Below are positions 44,726 through 54,741 of a DNA stretch of 64,000 nt, piece by piece. Position 1 is the stretch's first letter. Each line of letters begins with the position of its first letter. The translations under genes and the position numbers were made by a program. Origin of the DNA: Streptomyces lydicus (GTDB taxonomy: Bacteria > Actinomycetota > Actinomycetes > Streptomycetales > Streptomycetaceae); NCBI RefSeq assembly GCF_001729485.1, contig NZ_CP017157.1:4464001-4528000 (forward strand), given 5' to 3'. The notes beneath the pieces were generated by a model that searched no databases, was not told where the DNA came from, and saw only the letters and a program-made list of their open reading frames with translations.

Positions 44726-46231
44726 ATGGGGTTGTTCGAAGCTGCCGCATCACGGGGGTTCTCATCGCCCTCCGCGACGGCAGAACTCGATCGTCGTACG
44801 TCGCAACCGCACAGGGAAGGCAGACACAGAACCGCCGCACGGCGGCTCTTATACGGGGTACTGCTCGCAGATCTGCTCGGCATACTCGCGCCGGTCGGCG
44901 CCGTCTGTGCCGCGGCGGGACAGCCGCAGCCCTTGCTCGTCGCGGCCCTGGCAGGCACTTCCTGGCTTGTCGTGAGCGCGGCAAAGAATCGTTACAGCAG
45001 GGATGAACTCGGCGCCAGCGGGGCCGTGATGCCGGTCGTACGGGACTGGCTGACCATGCTCGGGGGGCTGGCCGTCATCTGCGTCGTGGCACGGATCGAG
45101 GTCGCCACCGCGGTCTGTGTGCTCGCGCTGGTGCCCTGTCTGACGCTGACCGTGCTCCGCCGCAAGCTCGTGCACCGCTATGTGCTGGCCGTGCGGCGCC
45201 GCGCACAGGCGCTGCGCCGGGTGCTGATCGTCGGGGAGGCCGGCGCCGTCGACGTGGTGCTGGCGGAGCTGGCGCACCGCACCGACCACGAGTACGTCGT
45301 CGTCGGCAGCTGCCTCATAGGGGATGAGGCCATCGACGCGGCGGTTCCGGTGCCCGCGCGGCTCGCCTCCGACGGCGACGCGCTCGAAGGGGAGCGCGAC
45401 GGGGAGACCGTGCTGCGGTGTGCGGCCGAGCTCGATGCCGATCTGGTCTTCGTGGCGCCCGGCCGCCGGATGTCCGCCGCGCGGGTGCGCCGGCTGGCCT
45501 GGGCCGTGCACGACGAGGGGCGGGATCTGGCCATACTTCCGGGACTGCTCGACGTGTCCCGGCACCGCGTCCGCCTCGCCAAGGCGGCGGGCCTGACGGT
45601 GCTGCACATCGCCCCGGCGGCCCGGCGGGGGCTTCCGGTGCTGCTGAAGGAGGCCACCGACCGGGTGGGGGCGCTGCTTCTGCTGGTGCTGCTCGCCCCG
45701 GTCTTCGTGCTGGTGGCGGCGGCGATCAGGCTCACCTCCGCCGGTCCGGTGTTCTACTGGCAGACCCGGGTCGGCCGGGACCTGATGCCGTTCCGGATGT
45801 GGAAGTTCCGCACGATGGTCGTCAGCGCCGACCGGATGCGGGCCGAACTGGAGGCGGCGAACGAGCACGACGGGGCGATGTTCAAGATCCGGCACGATCC
45901 CCGGGTGACCCGGGCGGGCCGGGTGCTGCGCCGCTTCTCCCTCGACGAACTGCCCCAGCTGTTCAACGTGCTGGCCGGGCACATGTCGCTGGTCGGGCCG
46001 CGGCCGCCGCTGCCCGAGGAGGTCGAGCGATACGACGGCACGGAGCTGCGCAGGCTGGCCGTCAAACCGGGGCTGACCGGGTTGTGGCAGGTCAGCGGGC
46101 GGTCCGATCTCTCGTGGGACGAGACCGTGGCGCTGGACCTGAGCTACGTGGACAACTGGTCCTACGCCCGCGACATCGATGTGCTGGTCCGTACCCTGCG
46201 CGCGGTGGTGGACGGGCGCGGTGCGTACTGA
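44726..46231 (+). CDS. Exopolysaccharide-initiating sugar transferase (WbaP/EpsL type)
   Basis: Transfers the first sugar-1-phosphate to undecaprenyl phosphate. From the ATG at 44726 the protein has 501 residues: four N-terminal membrane helices (about 40-150), a Rossmann-like middle part (RRVLIVGEAGAVDVVLAEL), a fifth helix (LLLLVLLAPVFVLVAAAIRL) and the catalytic bacterial sugar transferase domain with PFRMWKFRTM, FSLDELPQLFNVLAGHMSLVGPRPPLP and KPGLTGLWQVSGRSDLSWDE. A GTG at 44672 in frame is another possible start. It opens the polysaccharide locus that follows. Confidence 0.93.
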   Translation: MGLFEAAASRGFSSPSATAELDRRTSQPHREGRHRTAARRLLYGVLLADLLGILAPVGAVCAAAGQPQPLLVAALAGTSWLVVSAAKNRYSRDELGASGAVMPVVRDWLTMLGGLAVICVVARIEVATAVCVLALVPCLTLTVLRRKLVHRYVLAVRRRAQALRRVLIVGEAGAVDVVLAELAHRTDHEYVVVGSCLIGDEAIDAAVPVPARLASDGDALEGERDGETVLRCAAELDADLVFVAPGRRMSAARVRRLAWAVHDEGRDLAILPGLLDVSRHRVRLAKAAGLTVLHIAPAARRGLPVLLKEATDRVGALLLLVLLAPVFVLVAAAIRLTSAGPVFYWQTRVGRDLMPFRMWKFRTMVVSADRMRAELEAANEHDGAMFKIRHDPRVTRAGRVLRRFSLDELPQLFNVLAGHMSLVGPRPPLPEEVERYDGTELRRLAVKPGLTGLWQVSGRSDLSWDETVALDLSYVDNWSYARDIDVLVRTLRAVVDGRGAY

Positions 46232-46248
46232 GCGGAGCCGGGCCCGGG

Positions 46249-46289
46249 GTGCGGGCGGCGGCGCCTCGACGAGGGGCGGCCGCCCGCAC
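46249..46289. terminator. Bidirectional hairpin terminator
   Basis: GTGCGGGCGGC (46249-46259) pairs with GCCGCCCGCAC (46279-46289), between the convergent sugar-transferase and fcl genes. Confidence 0.7.
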
Positions 46290-46310
46290 TCCGCGGGCCC
46301 TGCGGCGGCG

Positions 46311-47255
46311 TCAGGCCGGTGCGGGCTGCGACCGCCACGCCCGGTAGGTCTGCGCGATGCCCTCGGCCAGCGGGATGGTCGGTGCCCAGCCCAGGGCGCG
46401 CATCGCGGTGATGTCGAGGAGCTTGCGCGGGGTGCCGTCGGGGCGGGACCGGTCGAAGGAGATCCGGCCCTCGTAGCCCACGGCGGCGGCCACGCAGGAG
46501 GCGAGCTCGGCGATGGTCAGGTCCTCACCGCAGCCCACGTTGACCGGGTCGTCGCCGTCGTGGCGGCGCAGCAGCACCTCGCAGGCCGCGGCCAGGTCGT
46601 CGACGTGCAGGAACTCGCGGCGCGGGGTCCCGGTACCCCAGAGGGTGAGATCGGTCAGGCCGTTCTCCTTCGCCTCGTGGAACCGGCGGATCAGCGCCGG
46701 CAGGACGTGCGAGGTCTCCAGGTCGAAGTTGTCGCCGGGGCCGTAGAGGTTGGTCGGCATGGCGGAGACGAAGGAGCTGCCGTACTGCCGGCGGTAGGAG
46801 CGGATCTGCACCAGGCCGGCGATCTTGGCTATCGCGTACGCCTCGTTGGTGGGCTCCAGCGGCCCGCTGAGCAGGGCGTCCTCCGTGATGGGCTGGGGGG
46901 CGTGCCGGGGGTAGATGCAGCTCGACCCGAGGAACAGCAGCCGTCGCACGCCTGCCTGGTGCGCGCCGGCGATGACGCTGAGCTGGATGCTCAGGTTGTC
47001 CTCCAGGAACTGCACCGGGCTGGTGCTGTTGGCCATGATTCCGCCGACCTTGGCGGCCGCCAGGACGACCGCGTCCGGGTGGGTCTTGCGCAAGTAGGCG
47101 GCGGTGGCTTCGGCGTCCCGCAGTTCGAGTTCGGCGCGCGTCCGGGTCAGCACGTCGTAGCCCCGGGCGGACAGCCGCCGGGCCACGGCGGAGCCGACCA
47201 GGCCGCGGTGGCCGGCGACGAAGACGCGGGCGGGTGGTGGCAGCAAGTCATCCAT
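46311..47255 (-). CDS. fcl: GDP-L-fucose synthase
   Basis: Epimerase/reductase that turns GDP-4-keto-6-deoxy-mannose into GDP-L-fucose. The 314-residue SDR protein has RVFVAGHRGLVGSAVARRL for NADP, the FLGSSCIYPRHAPQPI segment, the YxxxK pair in NEAYAIAKIAGL and SAMPTNLYGPGDNFD, all hallmark sequences of Fcl. It is divergent from gmd, the preceding pathway step, sharing a 185-bp promoter region. The ribosome-binding site is weak. Confidence 0.95.
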   Translation of the reverse strand: MDDLLPPPARVFVAGHRGLVGSAVARRLSARGYDVLTRTRAELELRDAEATAAYLRKTHPDAVVLAAAKVGGIMANSTSPVQFLEDNLSIQLSVIAGAHQAGVRRLLFLGSSCIYPRHAPQPITEDALLSGPLEPTNEAYAIAKIAGLVQIRSYRRQYGSSFVSAMPTNLYGPGDNFDLETSHVLPALIRRFHEAKENGLTDLTLWGTGTPRREFLHVDDLAAACEVLLRRHDGDDPVNVGCGEDLTIAELASCVAAAVGYEGRISFDRSRPDGTPRKLLDITAMRALGWAPTIPLAEGIAQTYRAWRSQPAPA

Positions 47256-47440
47256 GTGCCGGATTGTGACAGCGAACCCGTTACGCCCACCGGCTATTTC
47301 CGGAAATATCTGTCGCTCTTCGCTCTCGACCCTCGATCACCGAGCGGGTAGCGTCCACGCCCCGCGCCCCGTCTGTCCACGGTACGTGGGGAATTGACCG
47401 TTCAATCCCGAAGCACCATCACTTCTCATGGGGGGAAGCC

Positions 47441-48454
47441 ATGCCCAAAACCGCCGTGATCACCGGCATCACCGGCCAGGACGGTTCGTATCTGGCGGAG
47501 TTGCTGCTGAGCAAGGGCTATGAAGTGCACGGCCTGATGAGACGCTCGTCGAGCTTCAACACCGAGCGGATAGACCACATCTACCAGGACCCGCACACCC
47601 CCGACCGGCGGCTGCTGCTGCACCACGTCGACCTGTCGGACGGGGTGGCGCTGGTGAATCTGCTGCGCGACGTGCAGCCCGACGAGGTCTACAACCTCGG
47701 TGCCCAGTCCCATGTCCGGGTCTCCTTCGACGCGCCGCTCTACACGGGCGACGTGACCGGCCTGGGCGCGGTGCGGCTGCTGGAGGCGATCCGCGCCAGC
47801 GGCATCCGGACCCGGCTCTACCAGGCGTCGTCGTCGGAGATGTTCGGTGCCACCCCGCCGCCGCAGAACGAGGGCACGCCGTTCCACCCGCGCAGCCCGT
47901 ACGGCTGCGCCAAGGTCATGGCGTACTGGTCGACGGTCAACTACCGCGAGGCGTACGGGCTGTTCGGCGTCAACGGCATCCTCTTCAACCACGAGAGCCC
48001 GCGGCGCGGCGAGACCTTCGTGACCCGCAAGATCACCCGCGCGGTGGCCCGCATACAGGCGGGCCTGCAGGAACACCTCTACCTCGGCAACCTCGACGCC
48101 GTCCGCGACTGGGGCTACGCACCGGAGTACGTGGAGGCCATGTGGCTGATGCTGCAGCGGGACGAGCCGGACGACTACGTGGTGGCGACCGGGGTGGCCG
48201 CCACCGTACGGGACTTCCTGCAGGCCGCTTTCGAGACGGTCGGTCTGGACTGGGAGCGCAGTGTGCGCTTCGACCCGAAGTACGAGCGGCCCAGCGAGGT
48301 GGACGCGCTGATCGGTGATGCGTCCAAGGCCAGGAACCTGCTGGACTGGTCGGCGAAGGTGCAGTTCGACGAACTGGCGCGGATCATGGTCGAGTCGGAC
48401 GTCCGGCAGCTGGAGGACGAGCTCTCCGGTCACCGGGTGCGGGTGGACCGATGA
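47441..48454 (+). CDS. gmd: GDP-mannose 4,6-dehydratase
   Basis: First committed step to GDP-L-fucose. The 337-residue SDR enzyme has [99 protein letters not shown] (active-site T/S, E, Y, K) and [16 protein letters not shown], an almost textbook Gmd. ATG at 47441 has GGGGGAA upstream. Its stop overlaps the next start (ATGA). Confidence 0.97.
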   Translation: MPKTAVITGITGQDGSYLAELLLSKGYEVHGLMRRSSSFNTERIDHIYQDPHTPDRRLLLHHVDLSDGVALVNLLRDVQPDEVYNLGAQSHVRVSFDAPLYTGDVTGLGAVRLLEAIRASGIRTRLYQASSSEMFGATPPPQNEGTPFHPRSPYGCAKVMAYWSTVNYREAYGLFGVNGILFNHESPRRGETFVTRKITRAVARIQAGLQEHLYLGNLDAVRDWGYAPEYVEAMWLMLQRDEPDDYVVATGVAATVRDFLQAAFETVGLDWERSVRFDPKYERPSEVDALIGDASKARNLLDWSAKVQFDELARIMVESDVRQLEDELSGHRVRVDR

Positions 48455-49020
48455 GCCGTTCCGCCGTTCCTTCGGTCCCTTCCGCTCCGTCCGCCGTCCC
48501 GGCCCGGCGGCTGCGCGGCTTCACCGGCGCCGGCTACGACAAGGGCCGCGGGCTGCTGACCCAGGTCGCCTGGTTCGCCGTGCTGAACGTGGTCTTCGTG
48601 AAGTGGTGGTGCCCGCCGCGGCTGCGGCCCGCGCTGCTGCGCGCCTTCGGCGCCCGGGTCGGGGACCGGGTGCTGATCCGGCACCGGGTGCGGGTGCAGT
48701 GGCCGTGGAAGCTGACGATCGGCGACGACGTCTGGGTCGGCGAGGACGCCTGGCTGATCACTCTGGAACCGATCAGCATCGCCAGTGACGTCTGCGTGTC
48801 CCAGGGCGCGGTGCTGTGCACCGGAAGCCATCAACGCCGTTCGCCCACCTTCGAGTTCGACAACGGGCCGATCCGGCTGGAGCCGGGGGCGTGGGTGGCC
48901 GCCCGTGCCATGGTGCTGCGCGGGGTGACCGTCGGTGCGGGCGCGGTGGTCGGCGCGGGCGCGGTGGCCCACCGGGACGTCCCCCCGGGGACCGTGCACA
49001 CCACCGGGGGCACGCGATGA
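48451..49020 (+). CDS. WcaF-like left-handed beta-helix acetyltransferase
   Basis: Probable polysaccharide O-acetyltransferase of 189 residues. After a variable N-terminus it has hexapeptide repeats ([41 protein letters not shown]..., [27 protein letters not shown]), with the catalytic histidine in TGSHQR, closely like colanic-acid acetyltransferase WcaF. Coupled by 4-nt overlaps to gmd before and a glycosyltransferase after. Confidence 0.9.
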   Translation: MSRSAVPSVPSAPSAVPARRLRGFTGAGYDKGRGLLTQVAWFAVLNVVFVKWWCPPRLRPALLRAFGARVGDRVLIRHRVRVQWPWKLTIGDDVWVGEDAWLITLEPISIASDVCVSQGAVLCTGSHQRRSPTFEFDNGPIRLEPGAWVAARAMVLRGVTVGAGAVVGAGAVAHRDVPPGTVHTTGGTR

Positions 49021-50135
49021 GGATCACCCATGTGGTCACCCTGGTCAGCGACGACGGGGCGTACGGCGGTCCGGTGAGCGTGGCGACCGGGCAGCTGGGG
49101 GAGCTGGCCGCGCGGGGCCACGACGTCGAGCTGGTCTCGCTGTGGCGGGGGCGACGCGCCGCCCCGCGCGCCGTGGACGGGGTGCCGCTGCGCGCCCGGC
49201 GCGCCCGCACGTTCGTCCCGGGGCAGGGGTTCCTCGGCCTGTTCCATCCCGGGCTGCCGTGGCTGCTGTGGCGCCGGACGGGCCGGGCCGACGTCCTTCA
49301 CCTGCACGCCGGACGGGATCTGGTCTCGCTGGCCGCGCTCGCGGTCGCGGTGCTGCGCCGCCGGCCGTTCCTGGTGCAGACGCACGGCATGGTCCAGCCC
49401 CGCCGCGGCGCCGTCGCCCGGGTCTTCGACCGGGTCTACGTCCCGCTGCTGCGCCGGGCGGCCGCCGCGCTGGTGCTGACCGACGAGGAGGAGGCCGGGC
49501 TGCGGCGGGTGCTGGGGCCGCGCGGCCCACGGCTGGTCCGGCTCAACAACGGGGTGCGCGGCCGGGCGGCGGAGGCGGAGCGGGGGACGGCCGATGTGCT
49601 CTTCCTCGCCCGGCTGCAGGCCCGTAAGCGGCCCGAGGCGTTCGTGCGGATGGCGGCGCTGGTGCACCGCAAACGGCCCGATGCGGCGTTCGCCGTGCAC
49701 GGTTCGGACGAGGGGCGGCTGGCGGAGGTGCGGCGGCTGATCGCCGAGGAGGGGCTCGGCGAGGTGGTGACGTACGGCGGTGCCCTGGAGCACGACGCGG
49801 CGCTGCGCCGGACCGCGCGGGCCACCGTGTACGTACTGCCCAGCGTCGACGAGCCGTTCCCGATGAGCGTGCTGGAGTCACTGGCGGTGGGCACACCGGT
49901 GGTCTGCACGGACAGCTGCGGGATCGCCGGCACGCTCCGGCGCCGGGAGGCCGCCGTGGTGACCGACGGTTCCCCGGAGCAGCTGGCCGACGCGGTGCTG
50001 CGGCTCCTGGAGGACGACGCGTTGCGCGAGCGGGTGGCGCGGGCCGGCCGGGCGGCCGTCGACGCGGAGTTCTCCCTCACGGCCGTGGCCGACCGGCTGG
50101 AGGAGTACTACCGGTCCGTCACGGGAGCCTGGTGA
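49017..50135 (+). CDS. Glycosyltransferase family 4 (exopolysaccharide)
   Basis: A 372-residue GT-B enzyme: N-terminal acceptor domain ([42 protein letters not shown]) and C-terminal GT1/GT4 domain with DVLFLARLQARKRPEAFVRMAALV and the ExE-type motif VDEPFPMSVLESLAVGTPVV. It adds one sugar of the repeat unit; which one cannot be said. It is the last gene of the gmd operon and ends in a hairpin. Confidence 0.92.
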   Translation: MRITHVVTLVSDDGAYGGPVSVATGQLGELAARGHDVELVSLWRGRRAAPRAVDGVPLRARRARTFVPGQGFLGLFHPGLPWLLWRRTGRADVLHLHAGRDLVSLAALAVAVLRRRPFLVQTHGMVQPRRGAVARVFDRVYVPLLRRAAAALVLTDEEEAGLRRVLGPRGPRLVRLNNGVRGRAAEAERGTADVLFLARLQARKRPEAFVRMAALVHRKRPDAAFAVHGSDEGRLAEVRRLIAEEGLGEVVTYGGALEHDAALRRTARATVYVLPSVDEPFPMSVLESLAVGTPVVCTDSCGIAGTLRRREAAVVTDGSPEQLADAVLRLLEDDALRERVARAGRAAVDAEFSLTAVADRLEEYYRSVTGAW

Positions 50136-50138
50136 GGA

Positions 50139-50166
50139 GGGCGGCGGGGGTCCGGCCCCGCCGCCC
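50139..50166. terminator. Bidirectional hairpin terminator
   Basis: 11-bp stem GGGCGGCGGGG / CCCCGCCGCCC with a 6-nt loop directly after the stop codon, between two convergent glycosyltransferase genes. Confidence 0.7.
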
Positions 50167-50170
50167 GGTC

Positions 50171-51412
50171 CTACCGGCCGGCCGTGGCGCGACGGAGCAG
50201 TCCGGTGATCCGCTCCAGGCCCGCCCGGCTGCTGAGCCGTTCCTCGACGTAGTGCGGGCCGCGGGCGCCGAGCCGGGCGGCCCGCGCGGGGTCGTCGGCC
50301 AGCGCGCGCACCTCCGCCAGCAGCCCCTTCGGGTCCTCCGGCGCGATCACCGTCCCGGCGCCCGAGCGCAGCACCTCCTGGGCGGTGCCTCCCTCCGCGG
50401 CCACCGAGGCGATCACCGGCCGTCCCGTCATGAAGTACGAGGTCAGCTTGGACGGCAGGCTCATGTCGAGCACGGTGGCCTTCTGGGTCACCGCGAGGAC
50501 GTCCGCGGCGGCGAGCACGTCGGGGAATTCGTCGGCGCCCGCCGGCGGCAGGAAGGACAGCGAGGAGACACCGGCGGCGAGCCGCTGCAGGTGCGCGCGC
50601 TGGTTGCCGTCGCCCATGAGCACGATCCGTACGGACGCGGCCTCCTGGTCGGCGAGCCTGGCGGCCTCGACGAGGACCTCCAGCCCCTGCTTGAGGCCCA
50701 TGTTCCCGGCGTGCAGCAGCACCGTCTCCCCGGGCTGCCAGCCCAGCCGGGCCCGGGTACGCTCCCGGTCGCCGCTCGGGCCCTGCACATGCGTCCAGTT
50801 GGGCACCACGTGCACCCGGGACCGGGGCACCCCCATCGCCGCGACCCGGTCCACGAACGACTCGTGCACCACCCCGACGACCGCGGCGCCGCGCAGGATT
50901 CTGCCCTCGACCGCCGCGGCCAGGGCGGCGGCCCGGCCACCGCCCCGGATGCCGCTCTGTTCGGCGGCCGCGCCCATCAGGTCCTGGACGACCACGACGT
51001 GCGGGGCACCGGCCCGACGGGCCAGCCGGCCGCCCAGCACTCCCCCGGCCAGGGTGGGCATCTGGGTGAGGACCACGTCGGGCCGGATGCGCGGGGGCGC
51101 CAGGGCGCCGTGCGCGAGGATGCTCGCCTCGAACAGCGCGCGGTGCGCGGCGGTCTGGCGCGGCGGGACGGTGTGCCGCCGACGGTGCACGGTCACCCCG
51201 CCGCGACGCTCCCGCAGCCGCCACCGGCCGCGGTAGCCCTGCGCCACCTCCCACGCCGGGTAGTGCGGCATGCCCGCGAGCACATGTGTGTCGGCGCCCG
51301 ACGCGGCGAGGTGTTCGGCTATCTGCGTCGAGTACGGCCCTATGCCGGTGTGTTCGGGTGCGTAGTTGGTCGAGACCACGAGCACACACCGGCCGGCGAA
51401 CGAGTCTTCCAC
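50171..51412 (-). CDS. WcaI-like family 4 glycosyltransferase
   Basis: A 413-residue GT4 enzyme. The N-terminus VLVVSTNYAPEHTGIGPYSTQIAEHLA and the GMPHYPAWEVAQGYRGRWR region match colanic-acid WcaI-type fucosyl/glycosyltransferases. The donor domain has VLLHAGNMGLKQGLEVLVEAA and MSLPSKLTSYFMTGRPVIASV. I chose GTG at 51412 because GAGGGGG stands before it; ATG at 51439 is also in frame. It diverges from the polymerase gene. Confidence 0.9.
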   Translation of the reverse strand: MEDSFAGRCVLVVSTNYAPEHTGIGPYSTQIAEHLAASGADTHVLAGMPHYPAWEVAQGYRGRWRLRERRGGVTVHRRRHTVPPRQTAAHRALFEASILAHGALAPPRIRPDVVLTQMPTLAGGVLGGRLARRAGAPHVVVVQDLMGAAAEQSGIRGGGRAAALAAAVEGRILRGAAVVGVVHESFVDRVAAMGVPRSRVHVVPNWTHVQGPSGDRERTRARLGWQPGETVLLHAGNMGLKQGLEVLVEAARLADQEAASVRIVLMGDGNQRAHLQRLAAGVSSLSFLPPAGADEFPDVLAAADVLAVTQKATVLDMSLPSKLTSYFMTGRPVIASVAAEGGTAQEVLRSGAGTVIAPEDPKGLLAEVRALADDPARAARLGARGPHYVEERLSSRAGLERITGLLRRATAGR

Positions 51413-51568
51413 GGCTGCCCCCTCTGGCTGTGCCGTCATCGTAGAAGCGGCTCGGCCCGGAGAACTGTGAATTGGGTTGCGATTGTGTCCCGAAGACGAC
51501 CTTGTTATCGGATGTCCCTTAGATTGTGCTCTCCGATGGGGAGTTGGGGTCTGGGGGGAGGTGGGCCG

Positions 51569-53062
51569 ATGGTGCCCGGACGGCGGTCGCGGACCGCTCC
51601 GCCCGCGCGTGCGGTCGCCGCGCTGTGCTGCTGGGTGCTGGTGCTGGTGGTGCTTCTGCCGTTGCTGGTGCTGCGGTCGCTGGACGCCCGCTTCGGCGCG
51701 GCGCTCGCCGTCCAGTGCGTGGTGGTGGTGCACACCGGCGCGGCGCTGGCCCGGGTGCTGACGGGTGTCCGGGCGCGGTTGATCGCGTTCGGCTTCTGGC
51801 TCTTCTCGTACGTGTGGCTGGGCCTCGCGCCGCTGGCCATGCTCGCGACGGACGCCTACCCGCGCGGCTTCCTCGTCGACGCGGACGCCGCCTTTGTGAC
51901 AACTGTCCTGGTGGAGACGGGTCTTGTGGCCTACAGCGCGGGGTCGGCGCTGGCGTCGTGGCGGTCGTCCCGCTCCTCCGTCGTCCTCGAACCGCTGCTG
52001 GCGCGGCGGCTGGCGCCCGGGCGGGTGCTGTTGCTGTGCGGCGTGGCGCTGCTGCTGGCCGTGGTGCTGATCCCCGGTCAGGGCGGGCTCTCGGCGTTCT
52101 TCCTCAGCCGGCAGGCCGCCAACGAGGCGGCGGCGCAGGCCGAGCCGTCGGGGTCGGCGGGCCGGGCGATGGCGGCGTGGCTGCTGTCGGTGCCGGCGTT
52201 CTGGGCGCTGGTGGCGCTGGTGCACGTGCCGCGGTTCAAGGAGGGCGACCGGGTCCTGCGCGGTTTGCGGTGGCTGCTGCTGCCGCTGCTGCTCGCGGTG
52301 AACGTGGTCGTCAACAATCCCATCAGCCAGCCGCGTTTCTGGGCCGGGACGGTGGTGCTGGCGGTGGTGTTCGGGGCGTCGTGGCTGCGGGGGCCGCGGG
52401 CGTTCCGCATCGGTGCGGCGGGCGTGGCGGCCGTGGTGCTGGTGGTCTTCCCGTACAGCGACTACTTCCGCTACGACAAGCGGGAGCCGGTGCGCGTCGT
52501 GTCGCTCGCCGAGCAGTTCACCTCCAACGGCGACTACGACGCGTTCCAGCAGATGGAGACGGGCGTGGACTACGTCCGTAGGCATGGTTTCACCCCGTCG
52601 GCGGCGCTGGGGCCGCCGCTGTTCTTCGTGCCGCGGACGGCGTGGCCGGGCAAGCCGGACGACGCCGGGATCCTGCTCGCCCGGCACGCGGGCTACACCT
52701 TCTCGAACCTCTCCGCGCCGCTGTGGATCGAGTCGTACATGTGGGCAGGCTTCCCGTCGGTGCTCGCCGTCTTCGGTCTGATCGGCGCGGTGGGGCGGCG
52801 CATCGACGACCTCCGGCACCGGCTGCGGCGGCGTCCGGGCACGCTCGCGGCGCTGCTGGTACCGGCGTTCGGCTTCTACCAGCTGGTGCTGCTGCGCGGC
52901 AGCCTCATGGCGATCGTCGGCCCGCTCGCGCTGCTGGTGTGCGTCCCGCTGCTGATCACCCGTAAGTCCCGGCGTCCGTCGGCGCCGTCGGTGCAGGAGT
53001 CCGGGTACGCGCCGGAGCGCGCGGCCTCCTCGCCCATACCCACAGAAGGAGCACGTACGTGA
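51569..53062 (+). CDS. O-antigen/exopolysaccharide polymerase (Wzy-like)
   Basis: A 497-residue integral membrane protein with about ten helices and one large periplasmic-side loop near residues 310-400 (SDYFRYDKREPV...FVPRTAWPGKPDDAG), the typical layout of Wzy-type polymerases that join lipid-linked repeat units. Sequence is poorly conserved in the family, so the call rests on topology and on lying directly before chain-length and flippase genes. ATG at 51569 follows GGGGGGAGGT. Its stop overlaps the next start by 4 nt. Confidence 0.82.
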   Translation: MVPGRRSRTAPPARAVAALCCWVLVLVVLLPLLVLRSLDARFGAALAVQCVVVVHTGAALARVLTGVRARLIAFGFWLFSYVWLGLAPLAMLATDAYPRGFLVDADAAFVTTVLVETGLVAYSAGSALASWRSSRSSVVLEPLLARRLAPGRVLLLCGVALLLAVVLIPGQGGLSAFFLSRQAANEAAAQAEPSGSAGRAMAAWLLSVPAFWALVALVHVPRFKEGDRVLRGLRWLLLPLLLAVNVVVNNPISQPRFWAGTVVLAVVFGASWLRGPRAFRIGAAGVAAVVLVVFPYSDYFRYDKREPVRVVSLAEQFTSNGDYDAFQQMETGVDYVRRHGFTPSAALGPPLFFVPRTAWPGKPDDAGILLARHAGYTFSNLSAPLWIESYMWAGFPSVLAVFGLIGAVGRRIDDLRHRLRRRPGTLAALLVPAFGFYQLVLLRGSLMAIVGPLALLVCVPLLITRKSRRPSAPSVQESGYAPERAASSPIPTEGART

Positions 53063-54741
53063 GCGTCTTCGACGAGCCCGTGGAGGAGCCGGACCAGATC
53101 CGCGATCAGCTGCGCCAGCTCTTCCGCTACCGGGCCTTCATCGTGCTCGGGCTGGTGCTGGGCATGCTCGGCGGCGCCGCCGTGTCACTGCTGGGGGGCT
53201 CCACCTACACCGCCACCGGCGAGGTCGTGGTGCACGCGATCAGCACCGCGCCCTTCCAGGCCGGCGGCGTCTCGGTGGACAAGCAGATCAGCATGGGCAC
53301 CGAGCGGCAGATCGCGCAGAGCGCCTCGGTGGCGGCGGGCGCGGCCAAGGCGCTCGGCGAGCGGACCGCCCCGGCCGTCCTCCAGCGGGACCTGCGGGTG
53401 AGCAATCCGCCCGAGACCCAGACGCTGATGTTCGAGTACAGCGCGGACTCCCCGGAGCGGGCGGCCGCGCTGGTCAACGCCTTCGTGCACGCGTACCTCG
53501 ACTACCGGGAGAACGCGGCGAGCCACCGGATCGACACGACGGTCAGCAAGCTCAGCGCCGAGCTGAAGCCCCTGCTGGACCAGCGCAAGGTGCTGGACGA
53601 GCGGATCGCGGGGGCGAACGCCGGCTCGGGGAAGACCTCCGACCAGTCCGAGCGCGGCAACCTGGTGACCGAGATCGCGGATCTGCAGGGGCGGATCTCC
53701 AGCCTGAAGTCCCTCGACACCACGCCCGGCGACATCGTCCGCAAGGGCGACCCGCCGGCCTTCCCGTCCAGCCCCGGACTGGCGATGCTGCTGCTCACCG
53801 GTGCGGTGGCCGGTCTGGCCCTGGGCATCCTGGCGGCCTGGGTCCGCTCGGTGCTGGAGCCGCGGGTCCGGTCGGTGGCGGACGTGCAGGACAATCTGCG
53901 CGCGCCGGTGCTGGGCATCCTGCCGCGGCGGCGGGGCGGTGAGCGGCTGCTGGAGGTCGGCAGGTCCGGTCACGGCAACCGCGCGGAGGCGTACCGCACG
54001 ATCGCCTTCCGGCTGGTGCACGACCGGCGGTTCGCCGGCCGGGGCAGCCTGCTGATCGTCGCGCCGCGGGAGAACGCGGACGCCGTGTCGGTGGCGGTCA
54101 ACCTCGCCGGGGCGTTCGCCGAGATCGGCAACGACATCCTGCTGGTCGAGGCGAATCTGCGGACGCCCGAGCTCGCCCAGCGGCTCCCGCTGCATCCGGG
54201 GCACGGGCGGCCGGTGCCGGGCAGCTGGGCGGAGGGCGAGCGGCTCGCGGTGGACGCGGGCGTCGACGGGCGCTTCGACCTGCTGCCGGGCCGGGAGGTC
54301 CCCAACCCCGCCCGTGCTCTGACCTCGCCGCAGTTCGCCCGGCTGCTGAACGCGCCGTCGGGCCCCGACGAGCACGTGGTGGTGGTCACCGGGCCGCTGC
54401 TCACGCACGCGGACGGGCTGGCGGTGGCCAAGCAGGCGGCGGGGGTGGTGGTGGTCTGCGACCTCAACGAGGTGCGCCGGGACGACCTGGACCGGGTGTG
54501 GGAGCTGATCACCGGGGCGGGCGGGCACATCCTCGGGGCGGTGCTGGACAAGGGCAGCCGGGGGCGGTCGCTGCGCGGGCTCACGGACAGCGGTCCGACG
54601 GCCCGCAAGCGGGGCCGCGGCCGCCGGGCGCGGGGTTCCGTGGTGGTGCCGCCGGCCAGATCAGGCCCGCCGCCGCCCTCCGGCGCGGGCCCGGCGGCCG
54701 GAGCGCCCGTCGGCACTGACGCGCCCTCGCTGCGCGGGTGA
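53059..54741 (+). CDS. Wzz/BY-kinase-type chain-length regulator with degenerate kinase domain
   Basis: A 560-residue polysaccharide co-polymerase: membrane helix at about 25-46, an extracytoplasmic Wzz domain with coiled coil (47-237), a second helix at about 238-262, then a cytoplasmic domain at about 300-480 shaped like a bacterial tyrosine kinase. The ATP motifs are lost: the Walker A position reads APRENADAVSVAVNLA, Walker A-prime LLVEANLRTP (E364, N366 instead of two Asp), and the Walker B region VVVVTGPLL lacks its Asp. The C-terminal tail is Pro/Gly/Arg-rich without a tyrosine cluster. It should act as scaffold rather than kinase. GTG start and stop overlap both neighbours by 4 nt. 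Confidence 0.87.
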   Translation: MSVFDEPVEEPDQIRDQLRQLFRYRAFIVLGLVLGMLGGAAVSLLGGSTYTATGEVVVHAISTAPFQAGGVSVDKQISMGTERQIAQSASVAAGAAKALGERTAPAVLQRDLRVSNPPETQTLMFEYSADSPERAAALVNAFVHAYLDYRENAASHRIDTTVSKLSAELKPLLDQRKVLDERIAGANAGSGKTSDQSERGNLVTEIADLQGRISSLKSLDTTPGDIVRKGDPPAFPSSPGLAMLLLTGAVAGLALGILAAWVRSVLEPRVRSVADVQDNLRAPVLGILPRRRGGERLLEVGRSGHGNRAEAYRTIAFRLVHDRRFAGRGSLLIVAPRENADAVSVAVNLAGAFAEIGNDILLVEANLRTPELAQRLPLHPGHGRPVPGSWAEGERLAVDAGVDGRFDLLPGREVPNPARALTSPQFARLLNAPSGPDEHVVVVTGPLLTHADGLAVAKQAAGVVVVCDLNEVRRDDLDRVWELITGAGGHILGAVLDKGSRGRSLRGLTDSGPTARKRGRGRRARGSVVVPPARSGPPPPSGAGPAAGAPVGTDAPSLRG

